A DNA stretch of 64,000 nucleotides from Symsagittifera roscoffensis (Eukaryota; Xenacoelomorpha; Acoela; Convolutidae): assembly GCF_963678635.1 (NCBI RefSeq), contig NC_087070.1:6730539-6794538 (forward strand), in the 5' to 3' direction. The translations under genes were made by a program, and so were the position numbers. Positions 10,150 through 22,492 of this stretch are shown in pieces. The first letter of the stretch is position 1; each line of letters begins with the position of its first letter. The notes beneath the pieces are model-generated. The model saw only the letters and a program-made list of their open reading frames with translations. It did no database searches and had not been told where the DNA came from.

Positions 10150-12340
10150 GCGATACTAGAGATGATTTGACCCGGGCATGCAAAAATCGGGACCCGTCAG
10201 ACCCTTGGGGGGTAAGTGATAACGGTCCCCGGAAGTGTAAATGGCCCTATCAGAACTCGGAAATTAGCGGCGGTATTGGGCTCAAATTCTAGTATGTTGA
10301 AGGCCTAGTTGAGGGAAGCTTAAGTTTAGAATCCCAGACTCCTAGGAACCCCACTTCCGGTTTTATGTCCTAAGTAAACAAACCCACCCCTAACTTTCGG
10401 AAGTTGTTTCTCGGCCACCGATGAGCGCAGGGAGCTGAAACTTGGAGGGATAATAGGTACTGGCAAGATACATCTTGTATTATAATTTGAATCAAATCCG
10501 GCGGTTGGACCGGTAGCTATTAGCACTTGGAAAAACACCCCCTTAGACCGGAAATAGGCAATTTACGCGAAATGATGAATATGGGCATAAGTATTTTATT
10601 GCGGCAATGGACATAAGATACGGACCCCGAAAAAAAGACCCCTTGTGAGTGAAAACCTTCCGGCGACTCCTTCCGGTCTTAATAACCTTTTTCCGGAAAC
10701 AGTGATACTGGACCTTAGAAATGGGATAACTTGTGAATTATTAATGGGATATGAACGAAACTTGGTAGTTAGGACCCTCATGGGATCTTGAACCCAATTT
10801 TTGAAGTTTGACCCGGGAAGTTTGATCTTAAGTAGACCTTTGGGCATTTTGACCCCAAAATTGCATGGAAAGCCCCAAGATTAGTACCGGAAAGTGGCGT
10901 ATTTCCCAGCCCAACCCCTGGAAATGAGAATGGGTCACCTTGCTAAAAATTAGGAGGAAAATTTATATATTGGTAATTAGAGCAGAATCCGATATAGATA
11001 CAGTCTTACATTGCAACCTTGGAGTATTGGATTTAATTCAAAATGGACTTGGTAAACATTGGGTTCAGTTTAGCCTGGCGAATGATCTATTAATAGCAGT
11101 TCAACTAGACTGAAGAAAAGTAGTACCAGAGTAATCTGATAGTAATAGGACCGCGGCATGAGAGTTAAGTTTACTAAATAGTATGAATGGACGGGGATTT
11201 TACTTGGCTCTCCGGAGGTAACTTTTTGGTTTAAATTGACCCCTATTAGACGAACTACCTTACCCTGATAGCTTGAAGGGCGTGAGTGGAATAGAGTACA
11301 GATATAAAAATTAGATACCTGAAATTAGTAAGCTACCAATGAAAAGGGTCTCCCCTTACCCTTGGGAGGTCGGACGTTAACGGAATAATTAAAATAAAGA
11401 CCTTGGGAGGATTACTGAGTAAACATAGCATGGTTTGGAGGTTGAGTTGAACTCGAGAGCTGAAGCTCACCGAGTTCAGGAATTTGTTGATTAGAATCGT
11501 ATGACATTTGTTTGCTTGGTCAAATTGTGACAGCTACCGCATACCGGGTATCTAATAAGTGTGGAAAGATTGATAAAAGAAACCGAAGTCGGCACGTGGC
11601 AGAGTTGACAGAAGGAGGGATATAGTCTTAAAACATGTGCGGACGGTTGATTTAGGCGGATGTCAGGACTGATAGGGAATGGCGTGGCTTAAGCAAAACT
11701 AAGAGTAAGGAAAGATAAGGAATTGGAGGGTACCGGAGAGCCTTTAAGAGTCAGAACAAGGTCAGCTACTATTGAGAATAGTTGGTTCTTAATCAGAGAA
11801 GAGAACAGTTGTTAGCTACTATTGAAAGTAGTTAGTTCTCAATCAGAGAAGAGAACAATTATTGCTAGTGAGCGAGTTGCGCTGGAACCCTAGTTTAGTA
11901 CCGGGTTGAACTAGTTGTGTCGCTGCTCTACTAGAGTAGGCGAGTTTTGAATCGAGTCAACCGAAAACTGATTAGCGATTGAACGGAACGTGACGCGGGC
12001 TTCAATATAGAAGTTGCTAAATAGTAGTTAGCTCATTAAGGGCACTGTAAATTGTTTTGTTTCCTTTGCGATTGAGAAATTACTCGTTGTGTCCACGATT
12101 TGCTGAGCTAGCTAGAAGCGCAAGAGGAGAGTCGAAAAAAGCCTAAATTAAGCGGGAAGTTGCGTAATCCTTATATCGGCCGATTTAGTCTAACCACCAA
12201 CATAACCCTTTCGGGATTGTGGATCACATCGTGTCTTGGTGTCCCCCGCTATTACACGGTATAAAGGGGAGAAACTCTGCGGCCGTTAAGTAGAGTGAAA
12301 GCGTGCTTAGAGGAGACGACTCCCCGGAAAAAGAATCTAC
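10150..12340. other. GC-richer island of unknown origin
   Basis: About 2.2 kb differs from both flanks. It lacks long A/T homopolymers and runs roughly 40-55 % G+C (33 of 60 at 10621-10680), against about 30 % outside. Recurrent words suggest degenerate internal repetition in the left half: TTGACCCGGG at 10167 and 10808, GAAACTTGG at 10437 and 10757, and ACCGGAAA near 10546 and 10887. Stops are frequent in every frame; the longest frames are 70-83 codons on the minus strand. No rRNA, tRNA or transposase was recognised. It could be an old insertion, a satellite-like unit, or the untranslated part of a retroelement. Confidence 0.5.
11762..11861. repeat. Two-copy tandem repeat, period 50 bp, with hairpin potential
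   Basis: Two adjacent 50-bp units share AGCTACTATTGA, AGTT(G/A)GTTCT(T/C)AATCAGA and GAAGAGAACA in register. Each contains a short stem (CTACT...AGTAG in the second unit). Confidence 0.9.
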
Positions 12341-12513
12341 ATGTTTTCTACAGCAGTACGCTAAACATGAGTACAAGAAAAAACCACTTGAGATCAATCC
12401 GAAAATAATAATTTTTCCAATTTTTTTTTGTTTTAGGAATTTAACACTGTTTTTTATTAGCTCAGCAGTTCAATCTTGTCAATTCGAAAGAAATAAATTT
12501 TTTGTGGCTTTTA

Positions 12514-12588
12514 ACGCTCAATGCGCGGTGGATAGAAGAAGCTGGTGTTATTTTGAAATCAGTAGGTTAGTGGTTCGAAACTCACCAT
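12514..12588 (+). repeat. tRNA-like sequence (SINE head or tRNA pseudogene)
   Basis: The block contains an A-box-like GCTCAATGCGCGGTGG and, about 50 bp on, a good B box GGTTCGAAACTC followed by CACC. The layout ...GGTGGATAGAAG...GCTGG...TTGAAATCAGTAGG...GGTTCGAA resembles tRNA-derived SINE heads. The cloverleaf is not intact, so this is not a functional tRNA. Confidence 0.5.
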
Positions 12589-12608
12589 TTTCTGTATTTA
12601 TCCTTTGA

Positions 12609-14544
12609 GGATGAGTCGAAATCTCTTTGTTAACAAAAAATAATGATGCCTTTGGAAATCACGGGTCTTGAGTAAGGATCATCAGCCTGGTAACGTCTTT
12701 TTTTAGTCTCAAGAATTTTTTATACAAAAATTTTGAGCTTAAATGCTTACGATGTTTCTACTATTGAATATAGGCAAGGAAGTTTTAATTTTCTGCGGGT
12801 TGACGGGGCACCTTAATAAATCACTAGCAATATTGTTCTAATTGATGCGTATGGTAGTCGAACTTTACCTGGCTCTGGTCAAAGGGCCACTTAGATTAAA
12901 GAACGACAGGCACAGAATTTGAATAATTAAAATCTAGCCAGGCTGAACATGGCCGAACAATTTAAAATGGTAATTTTTGAAGATCAATAAAATCCCATTT
13001 CGCTAAGCGAAAAGTTTCAATCAAGGCAAAGGAATTTGTAATTAAACGACTTCAAAAAACTAATCTCATGTTTTTTGAGTTTGACAAAGTGAATAATGAT
13101 TTGGTTTTTATTGCTCTCAATTCTACCACTAATGTTACGATTTGAAAGCACATAAACATAAAGTGAGAAAGTTTTATTGCTCGTTTGGCGGGGGGGGGGG
13201 GGCTATAATTAGCAGTTTTTCTGATTTGTACCAAAACACGGTTTAACAGACTGTAGTCAGCATATGGTCTAGTTTCAATTGACCCACAATTATAAAATAG
13301 TCAAATCTTCACGAAACACTTCAGTTCAATAGAAGTCGCATAAATTTTATTGGCTTAGCAGCTCTTTGAACCACTTCTTAATAAGTGAGTTAAACAACTT
13401 TGTGCTCACTTGAAGAGAAAGATTGAAATCAAAATTGTGATTTTTTTGTTTTTTTGTCAACTTAAGTTGAAAAATGTAGCATAGATTTGCTTCAAGCGGA
13501 AATTTTAATTTTTTCTCCATGAACAAAACTCGTTTTTCTTGGTACGGAATTCATAATCTTCAAAACTTAACAAAATTTTTTTTCGCAGATAAATTGAAAA
13601 ATTATGAAAACATATTTCACCACAAGACAGAAAGTGACCCCCAAAAACAAAGAAAAAAGACGGTTGCTGGCATTCAGCTTTTTTTGTTTATTTCGTTCAT
13701 AATTAATATCAGATTCCGAACAATTTTATATAATATTTTTTATCTAAAGTTTTAATAATTTGGGTGGCCTCCCAGAAAAGGTCCAGATAATTCGCTGTAA
13801 ATAGTAAGTAGTGATTTAATCTTATTAACCTTAGTACTTTAGTACCGTGTCTCGTGTATATCTAAATCGCAATTGATAGGTACTTAACAGACAATTAAGC
13901 ATTAAAAATGTTTATTTTGGAATTATTTGATTCATTGGCATAAAAGTAACCTGAATCTGAAGATAGTGCAGAAGTAACTTCAGTATTAGTATCGTGGCAG
14001 TAGCAATACCTTGTTAGTTCTAAATTAGCCATTTCGAATTTCTTGAGCTCTGTCGTTACCCGAGAATGACCCTAATTTGCAAAAATTTGTCGCTCAGAAA
14101 ATCGTACTGCTCAGAAATATTCTGCGCAGAAATATGGTAAACATAAAAAAGTATAAATGTATTTGGTAGCAGTTTTTATATATAGAAAAACGTTAAAACA
14201 ACAACATCAGCAGCCAGTGTTACTACGTTGTTTTTTTTGCAACTTTGGGACGAATATTTAGGAGTGCCCTTTAATAAACTCGCACAAGTTTACGGAGAGA
14301 AAAGGTTTAGACTTATACCTGTCTTTTTTTCCAATTTTCGAAGTTTCATTTTTTGAATATCATTTGAAAAATATCGGAGCCGAGTAAAAAATATTTCATA
14401 TGAGATAATTTTTTATGAAGCTGAGCGGTTTAAAAAAATGCCAAACTGAGACAATTAACTGGCGCTTCAATTCCACTTTTCTTTTAACTGGTAGCGTATC
14501 CGGCAAAATATTCCAGCTATGAAGTTAATTTAAAATGAATCGAA
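12609..14544. other. AT-rich DNA, nothing recognised
   Basis: A 12-G run lies near 13190-13201. Open frames (60-78 codons) are AT-biased and lack splice support. No shared repeat was identified. Confidence 0.4.
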
Positions 14545-14671
14545 GTAGCAGATCAACAAGTGGCAGACCAACAAAGTGGCAGGCCAACAAATTGAAAGGC
14601 CAACAAGAAGTGGCATGCCAACAAATTGAAAGGCCAGCAAACGAAATAAGATTACCATGCCAACAAGCCGC
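14545..14671. repeat. Short tandem array, unit 15-18 bp, about 7 units
   Basis: The core (G)GC(A/C)(A/G/T)(A/G)CCAACAA is repeated with alternating prefixes AGTGGCA and TTGAAAG, giving units of 15-18 bp. The periodicity is obvious by eye from AGTAGCAGATCAACAAG to CATGCCAACAAGCCG. Confidence 0.85.
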
Positions 14672-14816
14672 AAAAAATATTGTTATGCAATATAACAACA
14701 GATTGTAATTGTTGTTGAGCAATTGTTACCTAAGTCTGATGTAATTTACTTAATTCTGATGTAACTTCGACTTCAAGATATGACATTATGTAGATATGGC
14801 GGTCTGCTGAACATCT

Positions 14817-14859
14817 TTTTGTCAATTTATAATTTTGTCAAATTATAATTTTGTCAAAA
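14817..14859. repeat. 16-bp tandem repeat, 2.7 units
   Basis: The unit TTTTGTCAA(T/A)TTATAA starts at 14817, 14833 and (partial) 14849. Confidence 0.9.
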
Positions 14860-17396
14860 GTTTTTAGTTGAAAAGTTGAAGCTGGATAAAAAAACATCAC
14901 GTCGAAAATCGGAATAATAATGCTAAATTTAGCAGAAGTAATTACAAGCAAAACTCAACGCAATTTAAAAGTTTTGCAAATGTTCGGAATGATTTGATTT
15001 TTATGAAAAGAACTGAAAACTGAAACCGAAATCAAACCATTTCAAAGCAGAATCATGTACCTGATTCATTCTCAAAGGAAAAACTTCCTCGAATAATCTA
15101 GTTTGATTGATTTGAATGATTATTAATTTTGTTTAGGTAGAAAAAATCATTTATTGAGCTCATTTTTAAGCTATTTTTGTTATATACTAAACTTCGATTT
15201 TGATGAATCATTTTTCCTTCGAAGATATAATGTGGAAAACCCAGAGTGGCCACATTGAGTTACTTATAGCCCAAAAATTTTGATGTTATTTTGCGAGCTG
15301 CGAAAAAATTAGGTTCATATAATTTCTGAATGTAATGATGAGAAAAATATATCAAAAACAAGCTAAATGGACGCAAATTTTTTACTTAGAAATGGAAATA
15401 ACTAAATTGGGGGAGCATCTTTTGAAAAAATCTATTTTGAACTTCATATTTTTTATCCAAACACTCAGAAAGTAATGGTTTTTGCAAAATTTTTGGCTTT
15501 TGCAATTTCGCAAATTACGCTGCATATTTTTGCTTTTCAAAAACCTTGGTTGGGTTTAAATTTATTGGTAGGGTTTATAAATAAATACGCTATAATTTTT
15601 TAAATTGTATATTTAAACATAAGAAAATCAATTAAAACTTATTTAAGATGTATTTAAATCAAATTTCTTCAAAATCGAAAATTTCAAATATTACCTGAGT
15701 GACTTCAAACTGTATTCTAACTTCAAACTTTTGAAATAATATAATTTATTTAGCTTTGAAGCACTGGTAAAACGAGACTTAAAAGCCTGACAGAAGTTCA
15801 GTCTTCAATTAAATTTGTAAGAACAGTCCTTGTTTCTATTTAAACACATCAAGTCTGGACACTCAATACTACAAACGTAGCCCTTGTCTAATTTAATTAA
15901 TTTATCAGTCAATCAAGCGCCCTTTGGATTTCAAAGCTCATTATTTACATAACCTCATTACTTAGTACTCACCTAATAAATAACCAGTTAACAAAATAAA
16001 TTACTAATTCAAAATGTCTGACCACGAAGGGCGCCTTCTGTCATCATAAAAGACCCTCAAAAAGGGTATTAATTATTTCAGCGGAATTTATTTGAAAACA
16101 ACCAAATTTCAGGGGTCCCCCAATTGAGCGGATCAGCCTCCTCCGTCTAGAAATAATGACTGCAGGTGTCAGCTAACTAGGAAAAATATGAGATTATTTT
16201 GAGGGAAAATTGGTCGACCTGATTTTTTAAGGCCGACTAACCTGATTTTCTGACCACCAGAATAGGGGGGCGCGGGGGGATTGGTTCGTTACTAGGTACA
16301 TAATTCACTTAATTCAAATTTGTTTGACCGTTGAATTAGTTCATTATAGGCTGGCACTTTGTTAAGATACCAAAGGGGGGGGATTAGTTCAAGAGATACA
16401 AAGATTTGTTAGTCAATTTTTTCGAATTGTTTGTCAAAACACAACAATTTTGGTCCACTGTATTTTTTTTGTGCACGACGTCAGGATTAGTATGACCTCG
16501 TGTCTAAGGCTATTTTCAAAAAAAATCTGAGATGACCCACCAAAAAGAGGTTTTGCCCACACTCAGTAAAAAAGTTGAAAATCAAAAAAAAGCTAATTTT
16601 GTGGTCTGTCTCAGTAAAATTCTACAACGCTCAATTCTTATTGCTTAAATTGGATCAATGAGTTACTAATTTTGAAAGTATTCAAAAACAGTTTTAAACA
16701 ATTATAATTGATTCTAATCAAATTCTTCTTCAGTAAATTTTTGATCTTTTTTTATTAAATCATAATCGAGTGTAGTTGTTTTTCATAAGTTGACAAAAAA
16801 ATTTAGAAAAAGTTTTTGGCAGTTTTCAAATCAACTCAAACATATTACCTTTGTTTCTACGTTATTCTTAATGACTAATTTCTGTTCATGATGCACCATT
16901 TTTTTAACCCCCAAAATTTGAGCACTTTAATTTAATTTGATGATTAATTTCTTTGAGTTTTTTTCGCCTACCGCGTGAAACTTTTGATATATGAAACTTT
17001 GTATTGTGGCAAAATTGTGCTAACAGATTAACAAAAGATTACAAGACATCTCAGGCTTAGAAGTTTCTTTAATGGCAGCTAAATTATAATACATTTTAAA
17101 ATATACTTTTTGTGTGATACCTTTTGGCAAAATCAAAGACCGTTGTTTAATATGATTGGTTTTAAGAAGCTTACAGCAAAACTATATTCAACTAAAATTG
17201 ATTATAATATATTTTATTTTCTTGAAAAATATTGTTAGTGTAATGAAATATAAAGCTTTTGCATAAATAAACTTTGCACTTATGATTAATAAGTGTCTTG
17301 TATTCGGGAATACGACTTTTTTCTCATAAACAACTTTTCTTACAAGACTTACTAATTTTTCTTATATGGTTTATTAGTGAGCCTTATGAGAATCCT
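14860..17396. other. AT-rich DNA, nothing recognised
   Basis: A GC-richer stretch at 16020-16300 contains GGTCGACCTGATTTTTTAAGG and G-runs reminiscent of R1 vocabulary, but no ordered R1 alignment was seen. Confidence 0.35.
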
Positions 17397-17480
17397 TCCC
17401 TCCAAGTCTAGAGGTAAGGCCGTGGCCTTATACTTTATGAACTGGGGTTCGAATATTTATGCTTGGGGCGTTTTTTTTTT
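17397..17480 (+). repeat. tRNA-like unit with pol III-type signals
   Basis: The first 15 bases TCCCTCCAAGTCTAG resemble the 5' end of tRNA-Glu. The A-box-like TCTAGAGGTAAGG and the B box GGTTCGAAT (17446-17454) are spaced as in a tRNA, and a run of at least ten T follows at 17471, as expected for a pol III terminator. Acceptor and T stems do not pair well, so it is a degenerate tRNA or SINE head. Confidence 0.5.
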
Positions 17481-17656
17481 ATTCAAACCAACTTTATTGA
17501 AGTTCTAAGGCGAATTATCCCTCATTCGAAATCGTTTAAAGTTGAATTGAAGCAAACTGATTGTCATTTTAGTTCGATCAATATTTGATATGAGCAGTCC
17601 AAAATTTGTAATTCATCAAAAACGTAATAAGCAAAAATTATTCGAGACCAGCTAAG

Positions 17657-17696
17657 GGGCAGTCGGAACATTCAGGACCTTGCCCTGTTATATAAG
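17657..17696 (+). repeat. Solitary copy of the CAGTCGGAA/CAGGxCxTTGCCCTG motif
   Basis: The segment reads GGGCAGTCGGAACATTCAGG followed by ACCTTGCCCTG. It is the dispersed motif found inside R2 copies, here without recognisable R2 flanks. Confidence 0.7.
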
Positions 17697-18359
17697 TTAT
17701 CTTTTTTTTTGCGGGTAGGTAGTTTAAGCCAAATTTATTGCTTTATCATTTTTGTTCAACAAGTCTGAGAGAAGTTCATAAGCTCTTTTTTCATCATTTT
17801 TTAAAACTCAAATAGTTATCACAAAATGAAAATAATCAAAACAAAGACGACAAAATACAATTTGAACAAAAACAGTTTGAAATTTTTTGTTTAAAACCAA
17901 AACTGATGTTTACTATATTTTTGCACGATGAGTTACATTAAGAATCCCATTGTTAAAATATTCGAAAGAAAACCAGACGCAAAAATGATTTTTGTTATAA
18001 TACTCTAGTTATAATAGGCTAGTGATTTTTAATAGATTAGTATTCATGGCGATTCTTCAAACGCGTTTCAACAATGATATTATTGCTACTTAACTTGTGG
18101 ATTTTCCTATCAAAGCTACTGCTATTGTGTATGAGAACAATGAACCGAAACATGAAAGAATCTTATATCGAAATTCAAAAAATTTTATAATTTATCTTAA
18201 TGATAAGTGTGAGTCGTTTAGTTCACTAGGGTTTTATAGAAAGCATTTTTCACCCAGATATACCAGACAGAAAGAAGAGAAAATTTTTCCTCTATATCAA
18301 CATCCCTATTTATTAATTAGACATACTATTCAACTCTGATAGTTAGATAGAAATGAGAC
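17697..18359. other. AT-rich DNA with one weak open frame
   Basis: A TTG-initiated plus-strand frame of 80 codons lies at 18097-18339. It is AT-rich, lacks an ATG near its start and has no recognised domain. Confidence 0.3.
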
Positions 18360-18430
18360 TGGGGGTGGAGGGGGATAGGGGGAGGTGGGTCGGGGGAAGT
18401 AGGTGGGGGTAGGTGGGGAGGGGGGGGGGA
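18360..18430 (+). repeat. G-rich tract with quadruplex potential
   Basis: About 70 bp on the plus strand contain at least eight runs of three or more G separated by one to four bases (GGGGGTGGAGGGGGATAGGG and onward), ending in ten consecutive G. The tract abruptly interrupts AT-rich DNA. Confidence 0.9.
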
Positions 18431-18519
18431 CAATGGACTGCTGTCCACTTTTCAATCTGCTTTTTTCACTCTGTTCCATATCTTTCCAGCAAACCATTGC
18501 TAGTCTTTCGAGAAAAAAA

Positions 18520-18585
18520 AATGACTCTAGCACTGTAAATACGGTGCTAGAGTCATTGCACAAAAGTAAGTCATTGCACAAAAAA
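18520..18585. repeat. Perfect 14-bp stem-loop plus direct repeat
   Basis: AATGACTCTAGCAC at 18520-18533 pairs perfectly with GTGCTAGAGTCATT at 18544-18557; with wobble the stem extends almost to the loop. The 3' arm overlaps a 15-bp direct repeat AGTCATTGCACAAAA at 18551 and 18569. Confidence 0.9.
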
Positions 18586-18589
18586 ACTC

Positions 18590-20342
18590 AAATACAGTAT
18601 AAAGTTAAAATTACAATTTATTAGAATCACTTAAACTGACAAAACTTACCTTATGATTGAATGCGTCTAAATTCAAGTATTTTAAGACGAAAGAGCAAAA
18701 CTACACAAAATCACCGACAGTCTACTAATGAATGATGATAAATTCAGAGTACTAAATTAAATCAAAGTAACGCTAAAGTTGAATTTTAAAATGATTTATT
18801 GTAAATATTGTTCTCAGAAATGTCCGCAAGCGTGGGTTCCGCTCCGATAAAACCGGATCCTCCAATAAAATCTCAGTATTATTAGAAGTCTGCAAAAGCA
18901 AAATAATTAAATTCTCTCAATCTCTCTTGTAAAGAGTTGACAAAAATCATTTCAAATATTTATTAAAGTGATCGCTTTTTAGCTGCAGCAGATAAAAGTA
19001 AAGTAATCCTAATTAGCTCTCCTAAGACTAAATTAAACTGGGTTTGTTGACTTATTGACTTGATTTGAGGTTTTGAGGGGGTAGATTAAATTATGCTTTG
19101 ATGTGCATCGGATTTGTCATGGTAACTTTTGGGTGGAGTTTGTTTTCAAGCTCTTCTCAAGAAGGTTTGGTATTATGATTTTGGTATTTGTTTATCATTC
19201 CGGCCCTTTTGGGCGACCCTGTCGATCATTTTCAGGTTTCTAATTCACTTTTATAATTAGACCGTCAAAGAGTTTTCTCACAGAAAAGTGAGTGCCCACG
19301 ACCTTAATAAGTTTTCTTTTTGCAATCTTTACAATTTTTCTTTTTTTAGTCAACGATATTCCAAAACTTTTTTTCTCGTTCCATAATCAAACACTGAGTC
19401 GTAACATTCTATCCAAAAAATACAAAATAAGAAAAAATTATGAGCTATTAATTGTATTTAATGCCCAACTGTTGGCAATATTGGTGAACTTGAACACTTT
19501 AATTGGTCAAAATCTCTAGCATTTTAGGTTGATTAGTTTTTGAACACGGTTTTTACGTACAGAAATCAATGATAAACACAAGCCCAATGTCGAAACAATC
19601 TCAGTTTTAGGTGAGTCAACTTCGTACAGATTCGTTGACCGAAAAGGATTTTGCCAACAATTTGGCATTAATATAAAGTATAAGAGTTAAACTTGAAATA
19701 TGGGACTTTTTGGAATTGTGAAGAAGTCTTCATAATTAGACAGTAAACGTTTCTTGCCAACTTGTTGGTCTGCATTCAAAGAAAACGCAGTGGATTTGAA
19801 CGTACTTGTCAGACTTGGACATAAAAAACCATTGAAAGATTTTAAAAGACTCGTTAAGTTTTAATAATTCCATAAGCAAATAAAGCGATGATCTATGAAG
19901 AGTTAGATTTAACTTTGAATAAGAACTCAGCTTTCCCGTAACTGGTAAAAATTCGATTTCAGATAGGAAAAATTGCTGTTTCAGAGCTAAAATTCACAAT
20001 TAAATAAGGTCATGAAATGTTAAAATAACGCTTGAATAATCTTAAAAACAAGGTACAAGGATATACGGTTAAGGCAGCTCAGAATCTTCCGACCATAAAC
20101 TTACAAAAACTACAACAAAAAAGTTTTGTTTTTCAATTAGCGTCATTTTTTCGGCTAGTGCAAAAAAATAGATCGGAAAGAAAAACTAGACAATAGTTAT
20201 ATTCGACAGTCTTAGTACAATAAGCAAATTTAAAAACACTATTTGTAGAAAAACAATTAGAAAAACCAAAAAAAAAGCAAAAAAACGATCATTTTTTTTC
20301 ATATTTGTAGTTTTTTAAAATTGTTTGAAACATTTTTGCCGA
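18590..20342. other. AT-rich DNA, nothing recognised
   Basis: A diverged R3 head may lie near 20072-20110 (GGCAGCTCAGAATCTTCCGACC). Otherwise no feature is supported. Confidence 0.35.
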
Positions 20343-20636
20343 CAGAGGCTCATTTTCTCGAGGGGGTATTTTCAAAAATTTTGTCTAACTTTAGGTCGTC
20401 CAAATTGATTATCCGAGCTCTCACAAAGCACTAAAAAGACCCTGTCGTGGTCAAATTTTCTGCTCCGCAGGCAAAATTTTCAATAACAGACCAAAAACAG
20501 GCCTTTAGAAAACTTTTAGAGTCTAACACCAGATATGGATATCTCAAAATTGTACAAAGGGGGGACCCTTTGGGTCGGCAGGGGGTCGAATCCCTGAAGG
20601 GGAGGAGGCGTCCGCCCCCCCCTTTATCCGCCCCTG
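20343..20636 (-). mobile_element. R1 (hAT-like MITE), reverse orientation, shortened
   Basis: It runs from CAGAGGCTCATTTTCTCGAG to TATCCGCCCCTG. In order it contains the R1 blocks GTCCAAATTGATTATCCGAG, GACCCTGTCGTGGTCAAA, TATGGATATCTCAAAAT, GGGACCCTTTGGGTCGGC and GTCGAATCCCTGA. The flanking 8-mers do not match, so no target duplication is preserved. Any frame inside is a product of the repeat. Confidence 0.8.
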
Positions 20637-20980
20637 CTAACTTGTTTCAGATTTGATTTTTTTCATGGTTGATTCAAGTGCGAACAAGGTTAATCCAGAT
20701 GATACTTTCTAATCTGAAATGCAATTTTTCTTGCTTATTTAGGATAGGAAAATATCCATTATGCTAACTCAAAACTCAATTTTGGCTATTGTAGTTATTT
20801 CAGTGAATTATACTTTATACTATACACTACCAGCTCTGTACAGCATCTCCCATCGGCAACTGCTGAAATCTGTTTCCATGAAATAAGGGGAGTTGCTCGA
20901 TTGTCTACAATATTTGGTTTTTGGCGGTTTGTTTATTATCTTTGAAAATATTTTGTACCAAAAAAACTAATAAAACAAGG

Positions 20981-21515
20981 GTGGCCGGTTGCTGCGCAAG
21001 TAGAACAAAGTGTTCCGACTTATATTCATAAAAGCTACAAAAAATGTTCTTTATTATTAATATTATCAAAACTATTCAGTTCTTCAAATTAGTTTCAAAA
21101 ATTTTCTTACAAAAATTTTTTTAAAAAAAATCAAAAAATGGTCTATTTTTTTGAAAACTGTTTTTAAAGTTTTTCTTGCAAGACAAATGCCAAATACTGC
21201 TTTTTAAAATAATTTTTGTATAGAAAAATTAACATGTTTTCCAGCTAAATGGCAAATTTAATAACTTATTAGAACATCATTCTGTCGAAATTCGACAAAA
21301 AACCAAAAATATTAATTAGTTTTTTTCTCGGCGCTGGGTAAAATTTTGAAAGTATCCAATGTCTTTCGCGTATCACGACTGAAAGGGATTTAATTTGATG
21401 AATCATTCAAGCCAGTCTGATTTTTAGTTGATGATTTTTGCGGAAAAAAAAGCAAAAAAAAAAAGAAAAAACTAAATTACACCCGAATGATAGTTCCTCC
21501 CCATTTTCAATGGTC
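20981..21515 (+). mobile_element. R3 element, copy 1
   Basis: The head GGCCGGTTGCTGCGCAAGTA plus GAACAAAGTGTTCCGACT is followed by AAAAGCTACAAAAAATGTTC. The tail contains CTCGGCGCTGGGTAAAATTT, TATCACGACTGAAA, ATGATTTTTGCGGAAAAA and GTTCCTCCCCATTTTCAATG. The same head-to-tail order recurs at 22.5 and 43.0 kb. No frame or clear inverted ends, so the class is unknown. Confidence 0.65.
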
Positions 21516-21523
21516 GAAAAAAA

Positions 21524-21620
21524 AAGGATAGCCAGCTGGTGTGCAAGTAACACAAAGTCAATCGACCACACCTATTGAAATTAAAAAAATTCAAATTCAC
21601 AAAGCTGCAAAAGTTAAAGA
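21524..21620 (+). repeat. R3 head fragment
   Basis: AGCCAGCTGGTGTGCAAGTA then ACACAAAGTC and AAGCTGCAAAAG repeats the R3 head directly after the tail of copy 1, suggesting two adjacent insertions. It then loses similarity. Confidence 0.6.
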
Positions 21621-22492
21621 TCAAAATAAACATAATCAAAGCTAAAATAATGTCACTCTAAAATGGAAAAGGAGTTCAGTGTGATTCGTAAATTATGTGT
21701 CATATAGTCTGAAAAGCAAAACAATTCACATCCGTTTTTCTCAAAACCAAGACTCGATTTTTCTCAAAAGTGCTTAATATGATACTATAGTGGACTCTCC
21801 ACCATTTTTCTATGAAATTAACCCTCTTCGACCTCTGACTAAAAACCATATCTAGCACATAGTTTCATATCACTTCGTGAAGTCATCGGAACAATAAACA
21901 CACAGGCAAAGCTACGCTTCGTAAATACCAGCGAGAAAGATTGAAAAATCACGTTTAGATTTTAGAGAAGATTTTTTATTGTAGGAATCAGCCATGAATT
22001 GAGCTTTTTAATTCTTTCATTGATCAAAGTTTTGGCTGTAATATGAATTTCCACTTGATTAATTGTCTGTAAGCACAAAACATCATTTGCAAAAAACATC
22101 ATTTTACAGAAAAATGGCCCACGGAGCCGGATAAAAATTTAATTCTGGCAGCTCCAACGCTGCGAAGCTTCTTTGACTTAGGGTAATTTTTCCTAGGCAT
22201 TTGCAAAATCAGACAATCAGACAAACAAAAAAAATCGACAGTCCTGGTGGAATGGTTCATCAAACTAAGTTTGCCTTATTAGTTATTTTGAAAAAAAAAA
22301 TTTTTTTTTCTTTAAAATTTTCTCAGTGTACAGAAAAACTGGTCTCCATTTTTGCTTATCAGATGCAAATTTAGAGAATGGCAAAATGATTTAAACATCT
22401 GTTAGAATTTGTTTCATTGTTGCCGTGCTTTTTAAATATGCATGCCTTGATTTGCTGGTGACAGGTAATTCATTAAGAAACCAAACAAGAAA

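Noticed and set aside
10150..12340. rRNA or organellar DNA insert as explanation for the island
   Set aside because: No conserved rRNA blocks or tRNA cloverleaves were recognisable, and frames are closed in all registers.
12303..12608. 101-codon plus-strand frame
   Set aside because: It spans the edge of the GC-rich island, a T-rich stretch and the tRNA-like unit at 12514-12588; such a mosaic is not a gene.
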